A stretch of DNA of 64,000 nt from Achromobacter seleniivolatilans (lineage in GTDB: Bacteria; Pseudomonadota; Gammaproteobacteria; Burkholderiales; Burkholderiaceae_B): NCBI RefSeq assembly GCF_030864005.1, contig NZ_CP132976.1:5580001-5644000 (forward strand), written 5' to 3'. The notes beneath the pieces are model-generated. The model was not told where the DNA came from. It did no database searches and was given only the letters and a program-made list of their open reading frames with translations. Shown one piece after another: positions 59,018 to 64,000 of the stretch (position 1 is the first letter of the stretch; each line of letters starts with the position of its first letter). A program made the translations under genes and the position numbers.

Positions 59018-60916
59018 ATGAGCCAAACCGCCACGTCTTCCGCATCTGAAACCCTGGGGTTTCAGGCCGAGGTGAAGCAACTGCTGCACCTGATGATCCA
59101 TTCGCTGTACAGCAACAAGGAAATCTTCCTGCGCGAGCTGGTGTCGAACGCGTCGGATGCTTGCGACAAGCTGCGCTTCGAAGCCATTGACCAGCCCGAG
59201 CTGCTGGAAGGCAATGGCGAGCTGGCTATTACGGTCAGCTATGACAAGGCGGCTCGTACCGTCACGATCTCGGACAACGGGATTGGCCTGTCGCGCGAAG
59301 AAGCCATTGCCAACCTGGGCACGATTGCACGTTCCGGCACGCGGGAGTTTTTCTCGCAGTTGACGGGCGATAAGCAAAAAGACGCCCAGTTGATTGGCCA
59401 GTTTGGCGTGGGCTTTTATTCGTCGTTCATCGTGGCGGACAAGGTGACGGTGGTCAGCCGCCGTGCCGGCGCCACGGACGCGATCCAGTGGGAGTCCGAC
59501 GGCCAGGGCGAATTCACGATTGCCGCCGCCGAAAAGGCCAGCCGCGGCACTGACGTGACCCTGCATCTGCGCGCTGACGAAGACGATTTCCTGAATGGCT
59601 GGAAGCTGCGCGAGATTCTGCGCCGCTATTCGGACCACATCTCGCTTCCCATCCGCATGGCGAAGGAAGAGTGGAACGAAGAAAAGGGCGAGCAGGTCAA
59701 GACTGAAGAACTGGAAACGGTGAATCAGGCCAACGCGCTGTGGGCCCGCAGCAAGTCGGAAGTGACCGACGAGCAATACCGCGAGTTCTACAAGACGGTC
59801 TCGCACGACTACGATGATCCGCTCGCCTGGACGCACAACCGCGTTGAAGGCCGCAGCGAATACACGCAGCTGCTGTATGTGCCGAAGCACGCGCCCATGG
59901 ATATGTGGGACCGCGACGGCCGTCATGGCGTGAAGCTGTACGTGAAGCGCGTCTTCATCATGGACGATGCCGACCAACTGCTGCCGTCCTACCTGCGTTT
60001 TGTGCGCGGCGTGATTGATTCGGCGGACCTGCCGCTGAACGTATCGCGTGAAATCCTGCAAGAAAGCCGCGATGTGCGCGCCATTCGTGAAGGCTCGGCC
60101 AAGCGCATCCTGTCCTTGCTGGAAGACATTGCCGAGAACAAGCCGGAAGACTACGCCACGTTCTGGTCGGAATTCGGTCAGGTGCTGAAGGAAGGCGCGG
60201 GCGAAGACTCCGCCAATCTGGAACGTCTGGCCAAGCTGATGCGCTTTGCGTCGACGAATTCGGGCGACCAGTCGCAGACGGTGTCTTTTGCCGACTACGT
60301 GTCGCGCATGAAAGAAGGCCAGGACAAGATCTACTACGTGACGGCAGATACTTTTGCCGCGGCCAGCAACAGCCCGCATCTGGAAATCTTCCGCAAGAAG
60401 GGCATCGAAGTGCTGCTGCTGTCTGACCGCGTTGACGAATGGATGCTGTCGTACCTGCGCGAGTTCGATGGCAAGTCGCTGGTCTCGGTCGCCAAGGGCG
60501 GTCTGGACCTGGCTGAGCTGGCCGACGAAGAAGAAAAGAAGCATCAGGCCGAAGTGGCTGAAGACTTCAAGCCGCTGGTCGAGCGCCTGCAAAAGACGCT
60601 GGAAGATCAGGTCAAGGAAGTGCGCGTGACCTTGCGTCTGGTGGATTCGCCGGCGTGCGTGGTGGTGGGCCAGAATGAATTGAGCCCGCACCTGCTGCGT
60701 ATGCTGAAGGCCGCCGGTCAAGAAGCGCCGAACGTGAAGCCGGTGCTGGAAATCAATCCGGAACACCCGCTGCTGGCGCGTATCCGCGCTGCCGAAGATG
60801 GCGAGTTTGATCAGTGGGCGCGCCTGCTGCTGGATCAAGCCTTGCTGGCGGAAGGCGCGCAAATCGCTGACCCGGCCGCGTTCGTGAAGCGCTTGAATGC
60901 GCTGCTGCTGAAGTAA
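59018..60916 (+). CDS. htpG: Hsp90-family chaperone HtpG
   Basis: 632 residues, standard bacterial Hsp90 length. GHKL ATPase motifs: [19 protein letters not shown] with the catalytic Glu and Mg-binding Asn, [23 protein letters not shown] and [16 protein letters not shown]. The middle domain has [16 protein letters not shown] and the C-terminal dimerisation domain ends LNALLLK. ATP-driven folding and remodelling of cytosolic clients. A sigma-32 promoter lies upstream and a terminator downstream. Confidence 0.97.
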   Translation: MSQTATSSASETLGFQAEVKQLLHLMIHSLYSNKEIFLRELVSNASDACDKLRFEAIDQPELLEGNGELAITVSYDKAARTVTISDNGIGLSREEAIANLGTIARSGTREFFSQLTGDKQKDAQLIGQFGVGFYSSFIVADKVTVVSRRAGATDAIQWESDGQGEFTIAAAEKASRGTDVTLHLRADEDDFLNGWKLREILRRYSDHISLPIRMAKEEWNEEKGEQVKTEELETVNQANALWARSKSEVTDEQYREFYKTVSHDYDDPLAWTHNRVEGRSEYTQLLYVPKHAPMDMWDRDGRHGVKLYVKRVFIMDDADQLLPSYLRFVRGVIDSADLPLNVSREILQESRDVRAIREGSAKRILSLLEDIAENKPEDYATFWSEFGQVLKEGAGEDSANLERLAKLMRFASTNSGDQSQTVSFADYVSRMKEGQDKIYYVTADTFAAASNSPHLEIFRKKGIEVLLLSDRVDEWMLSYLREFDGKSLVSVAKGGLDLAELADEEEKKHQAEVAEDFKPLVERLQKTLEDQVKEVRVTLRLVDSPACVVVGQNELSPHLLRMLKAAGQEAPNVKPVLEINPEHPLLARIRAAEDGEFDQWARLLLDQALLAEGAQIADPAAFVKRLNALLLK

Positions 60917-60937
60917 GCGGCAAGCGTGTTGGATGTG

Positions 60938-60964
60938 AAAGGCGCCCGAGAGGGCGCCTTTTTT
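60938..60964 (+). terminator. Intrinsic terminator of htpG
   Basis: GGCGCCC (60941-60947), GAGA loop, GGGCGCC (60952-60958), then six T residues; a flanking A-run pairs with the start of the T-run. Confidence 0.92.
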
Positions 60965-61061
60965 GTTGGGGCGGTTAGAAGATGCCTGTGAATACCGATC
61001 ACGGGATGTGGAAATTTTTCCGCAGCGAACTTGGCCTCAGGATTCCTGCTTAATAGAAAAT

Positions 61062-61175
61062 ATTCCCGATCGGTAATATTGATGGCCGAATTCAGCTATT
61101 CCGATTGAATATTCCCGATCGGTAATTTTTGTTCGCTTTTTACCCGTTAAGTCCATAAAATTACCGAACGGTAAT
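61062..61175 (+). promoter_or_regulatory. Three evenly spaced HipB operators
   Basis: Sites ATTCCCGATCGGTAAT at 61062-61077 and 61111-61126 (identical) and ATTACCGAACGGTAAT at 61160-61175. Start-to-start distances are 49 and 49 bases. Each is a near-palindrome; the last ends 13 bases before the hipB ATG, over its ribosome site. Autorepression by HipB or HipBA is expected. The region is strongly AT-rich relative to its surroundings. Confidence 0.82.
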
Positions 61176-61188
61176 TCTGGAGATTCCT

Positions 61189-61455
61189 ATGTCCACGGAA
61201 AATAAATCGGGCGACCTCCCGGCTATCCCGGTGGCTGTTCACTCGTCGGCTGAGTTGGGCGAGCTGGTGAAAGCCGTGCGGCGCTCGCAAGGATTACTGC
61301 AAGCCGACCTCGCGGGTTTGTCAGGCACTGGCAATCGTTTCGTGGTGGATCTGGAACGCGGCAAGCCGACGCTGCAATTGCAGAAGGTGCTCGATATGCT
61401 GGATCTGCTGGGCCTGGAGGTGCAGGTGGTGCCCAAGCATGCGAGCCTGTCATGA
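61189..61455 (+). CDS. hipB: HipB-like antitoxin, XRE HTH repressor
   Basis: 88 residues. HTH region: LGELVKAVRRSQGLLQADLA, GLSGTGNRFVVDLERGKPTL, VLDMLDLLGLEVQVV, very close to the E. coli HipB plan. Binds the HipA kinase and represses the operon through the upstream operators. GGAG precedes the ATG. Its stop codon overlaps the hipA start (ATGA), the usual coupling of antitoxin and toxin. Confidence 0.92.
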   Translation: MSTENKSGDLPAIPVAVHSSAELGELVKAVRRSQGLLQADLAGLSGTGNRFVVDLERGKPTLQLQKVLDMLDLLGLEVQVVPKHASLS

Positions 61456-62705
61456 CCGTTGCTGCTTTGGACCTTTATCAGGCCGATCTCAAGGTTGGGC
61501 GTTTGTTCGACGAGCGGCCGCTGCGCTTTGTTTATGACGCAGGCTGGTTGACCCAGCCGGGTGCGCGGGCGATCTCACCGACCATCCCGCTGACCCGTCC
61601 GGAGCATCTGGGCGACGCTGTGCACGCCTACTTTGAAAACTTATTGCCCGAAGGGCATATTCGCAAATTCTTGCAGATCAGCCGCCACGCCACGACCGTA
61701 TTCGGTCTATTGCGCAGCGTTGGGGGCGACACCGCTAGCGGTCTGACGCTATTGCCGCAAGGAGAGTTGCCTGCACCGCCGCATTACCGGCCTGCAACGT
61801 GGCAAGAGGTTGCAGCCCGGTTGAAGAATGGCGCAGTGCCGTCGCTGGTCGCCGAGAACGCGGAAGGGGCACGCATTTCTCTGGCCGGGGCGCAGGACAA
61901 GTTGCTGTTGTCGGTGATGCCAGACGGATTGCCAGCCATGCCGGAAGGCGCGGCACCTTCCACACATATATTGAAACCGGATATCCGGGGCTTGGAAGGG
62001 GTCTGGGCGTCAGCCCTGAATGAAACCCTGGTGATGCAATTGGCAGAAAAACTGGGACTGGGCGTGGCGCAGGTCAGTTATCAACCTGACACGCGCGCTT
62101 GCCTGATCAGGCGCTATGACCGTCTGCCAGATGGGCAGGGCGGGCTGCTGCGCCTGCATCAATTAGACCTGTGCCAGTTGGCAGGCAAGCCGTCCGATTT
62201 GAAGTACGAAGCGGATGGCGGACCATCTCTTGCAGATTGCCGCGAGCTGTTGAAGCACATGAGTGTAGGCGCGGCGGACGTAAAACGATTGTTGCAGTGG
62301 GTTATCTTCAATTTGTGCGTTGGCAATAACGACAGTCACGCCAAGAATCTGTCGGTGCTGCAAGCCAGCGATGGACGATATCGTCTAGCGCCTTTTTACG
62401 ATCTGATGTGCACAGCCATGTATCCCGGATTGGCCAAGAATTTTGCGCTGGCGATAGGGGGCGAAATGAAATCGGGCAAGATCGGGGTGGCCCACCTTGA
62501 GGCGATGGCAAGGGAGTTGGGTTTTGCGCCGCGTTATGTCCTGACGGTGGCGCAGGAGTTGGCAGCAGACCTGCCCGAAGCGCTGGATCAGGTGCAAACG
62601 TCGCTATTGGCGCAGTCCCAGGCAGGCACGGAACGTGCCCTGATTGAGCGTCTGGGGCAATGGATCAAGACAAATACGCGTAAGTGCGCAAATCGCTGGA
62701 AGTAG
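61452..62705 (+). CDS. hipA: HipA-like Ser/Thr kinase toxin
   Basis: 417 residues. The N-terminal HipA domain (FDERPLRFVYDAGWL, AVHAYFENLLPEGHIR) is followed by the kinase: Ser/P-loop segment SLAGAQDK at residues 143-150, ATP-binding HILKP (Lys175), catalytic NNDSHAKNL (Asp294) and the metal Asp in PFYDLM (Asp317). All key residues are intact. E. coli HipA phosphorylates glutamyl-tRNA synthetase and induces dormancy; the same is plausible here. Overlaps hipB by 4 bases. Confidence 0.93.
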   Translation: MTVAALDLYQADLKVGRLFDERPLRFVYDAGWLTQPGARAISPTIPLTRPEHLGDAVHAYFENLLPEGHIRKFLQISRHATTVFGLLRSVGGDTASGLTLLPQGELPAPPHYRPATWQEVAARLKNGAVPSLVAENAEGARISLAGAQDKLLLSVMPDGLPAMPEGAAPSTHILKPDIRGLEGVWASALNETLVMQLAEKLGLGVAQVSYQPDTRACLIRRYDRLPDGQGGLLRLHQLDLCQLAGKPSDLKYEADGGPSLADCRELLKHMSVGAADVKRLLQWVIFNLCVGNNDSHAKNLSVLQASDGRYRLAPFYDLMCTAMYPGLAKNFALAIGGEMKSGKIGVAHLEAMARELGFAPRYVLTVAQELAADLPEALDQVQTSLLAQSQAGTERALIERLGQWIKTNTRKCANRWK

Positions 62706-62839
62706 GCAGGGGCACATGTTTGTTTTGGTCGGATTCATGACTCCAAGTCAAAAGTGTTTGCCCGGAATACGGCTTTTTCTGCAAAGGTCCTACGGTCATA
62801 CTGCACGCCTGACATCCAGAAGTGGCCCAAGGAATTCGC

Positions 62840-64000
62840 ATGAACCCGCAAGATAATCCACCGGTTAAGTCCGGCCTGCCGTTGTTGGCGCTCGCCGTCG
62901 GTGCGTTTGGCATTGGCGTGACCGAGTTTTCCCCCATGGGCTTGCTGCCCGTTATCGCCGACGGTGTCGGCGTGTCCATTCCCAGCGCTGGCATGCTGAT
63001 CAGCGCCTACGCGATTGGCGTGATGGTGGGTGCGCCGTTGATGACGCTGGCGTTTTCACGCTGGTCACGCCGCAAGGCGCTGATCCTGTTGATGGCGATT
63101 TTCACCATCGGCAATATCTTGTCCGCCCTGTCGCCCAACTACACGACATTGCTGTTGGCGCGTCTGGTGACGAGTCTGAATCACGGTGCGTTCTTCGGTC
63201 TGGGTTCGCTGGTGGCCGCAAGCGTGGTGCCGCGTCACAAGCAGGCTAGCGCGGTGGCAACGATGTTCATGGGGCTGACGATCGCCAACGTTGGCGGTGT
63301 GCCTGCGGCGACATGGCTGGGTCAGGTGATTGGCTGGCGTATGTCGTTTGCGGCTACTGCCGTGCTGGGCTTGGTCGCGATGCTGTCGTTATGGTTTGCG
63401 CTGCCTGCGGGTGAAGCCGGACGCCGCCCGAATGTGCGTCATGAATTGGCGGTGCTCAAGAGTCCCGTGGTGTTGCTCGCGCTGTTGACGACGGTGCTGG
63501 GCGCGGGCGCCATGTTTACGCTCTACACCTACATTTCGCCGACGCTGGCTGAGATTACCGGCGCGTCGCCAGGCTTCATTACCGGCATGCTGGTGTTGAT
63601 CGGATTGGGTTTCACGTTGGGCAACGGCATGGGTGGTCGCATGGCCGACCGGTCGCTGGACGGCACGCTGATCACGTTCCTCGTCATCGTCATCGTGGAT
63701 CTGCTGGCGTTTCCCTGGATCGCTTCCACGCAAGTCGGCGCCGCGATCTCGTTGTTGATCTTTGGCGTGGCAACGTTTGCTGTGGTCCCGCCCTTGCAGA
63801 TGGGCGTGATGCGCGCCGCAACCGCTGCGCCGGGACTGGCATCGTCGGTGAACGTGGGCGCGTTCAATCTGGGTAATGCGGTGGGCGCTGCTGCTGGCGG
63901 CGCGGTGATCTCGGCGGGTATGGGTTATGCCGCTGTGCCGATCGCCGGTGCGATTATTGCCGTCGCTGGTTTGGCTCTGGTGCTGGTGCAACGCACCGTC
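62840..64000 (+). CDS. MFS transporter, 12-helix DHA1 type, partial
   Basis: 387 codons are present and open to the right edge; the stop lies outside. AAGGAATT lies before the ATG at 62840. Helix 1 has LPLLALAVGAFGIGVTEFSP, with the acidic residue typical of the AraJ/YdhP exporter branch; the loop after helix 2 has FSRWSRRKALIL in the place of motif A; later ATWLGQVIGWRMSF matches motif C surroundings. Probable inner-membrane efflux of a sugar, drug or metabolite. The 134 bp after hipA show no terminator. Confidence 0.87.
   Translation, partial: MNPQDNPPVKSGLPLLALAVGAFGIGVTEFSPMGLLPVIADGVGVSIPSAGMLISAYAIGVMVGAPLMTLAFSRWSRRKALILLMAIFTIGNILSALSPNYTTLLLARLVTSLNHGAFFGLGSLVAASVVPRHKQASAVATMFMGLTIANVGGVPAATWLGQVIGWRMSFAATAVLGLVAMLSLWFALPAGEAGRRPNVRHELAVLKSPVVLLALLTTVLGAGAMFTLYTYISPTLAEITGASPGFITGMLVLIGLGFTLGNGMGGRMADRSLDGTLITFLVIVIVDLLAFPWIASTQVGAAISLLIFGVATFAVVPPLQMGVMRAATAAPGLASSVNVGAFNLGNAVGAAAGGAVISAGMGYAAVPIAGAIIAVAGLALVLVQRTV

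Noticed and set aside
59006..60862. 618-codon open frame antisense to htpG
   Set aside because: It mirrors the codon structure of htpG in a GC-rich genome, has no ribosome site and shows no family features; htpG is certain.

Overview
The window is high-GC chromosomal DNA from a betaproteobacterium of the Alcaligenaceae, most like Achromobacter or Bordetella. This is inferred from gene content: two Bug/TctC-family solute-binding proteins, several LysR regulators, a chaperone-usher fimbrial operon, a class II Rieske oxygenase operon, and a mix of XanP, HtpG and HipBA typical of that family. No rRNA, CRISPR array, phage or insertion sequence was found. Both ends cut a gene: a solute-binding protein at the left and an MFS transporter at the right.

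Layout. 1-11 kb is metabolic: a polyamine-type solute-binding protein (partial), an FAD-dependent D-2-hydroxyacid dehydrogenase divergent from an FMN-dependent L-2-hydroxyacid dehydrogenase, proC, an MFS exporter with a divergent MmyB-type regulator, a DMT permease, a His-rich PadR regulator with a ferric-siderophore reductase (the YqjI/YqjH arrangement), and a LysR regulator divergent from an isocitrate-lyase-family enzyme. 11-17.2 kb is almost entirely two tandem, very large secreted WG-repeat proteins. 17.4-24.4 kb holds a cupin, a lone hcp gene behind a textbook sigma-54 promoter, a 79-residue orphan Arm-DNA-binding domain coupled to a ureidoglycolate lyase-like gene, an enolase-superfamily dehydratase, an SDR dehydrogenase and small hypotheticals. 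24.7-29 kb is a sugar kinase plus ABC uptake operon. 29.8-36.4 kb is a FadR-type regulator and a complete oxygenase operon (alpha, beta, reductase, ferredoxin, Bug protein, 2-hydroxyacid dehydrogenase).

37.6-45.3 kb carries a UvrD-like helicase with a DUF5710 tail, an orphan amino-acid-binding protein, and a LysR-amidohydrolase-MFS-GAF cluster. 45.7-51 kb is a four-gene fimbrial operon (pilin, chaperone, usher, adhesin). 51-53.7 kb is a LysR regulator divergent from RidA and an Old Yellow Enzyme. 53.85-56.04 kb is an AT-richer restriction-modification island: a beta-class methyltransferase, a controller protein with its C-box, and an endonuclease whose catalytic and base-contacting residues match BamHI. 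It abuts the 3' end of a tRNA-Leu(CAA) gene. 56.6-57.3 kb is a Tae2/Tai2-like amidase effector and immunity pair. The right end has xanP, htpG with a sigma-32 promoter, a hipBA module with three evenly spaced operators, and the truncated MFS gene.

How the genes fit together. The most notable systems are the BamHI-like island at a tRNA gene; the trans-encoded type VI secretion parts (sigma-54-driven hcp and the Tae2/Tai2 pair, with no T6SS structural genes here); the WG-repeat pair, whose function is unknown; and the orphan integrase-type DNA-binding domain with a structured leader that covers its ribosome binding site. Functional assignments come from reading motifs by eye; no searches were run.
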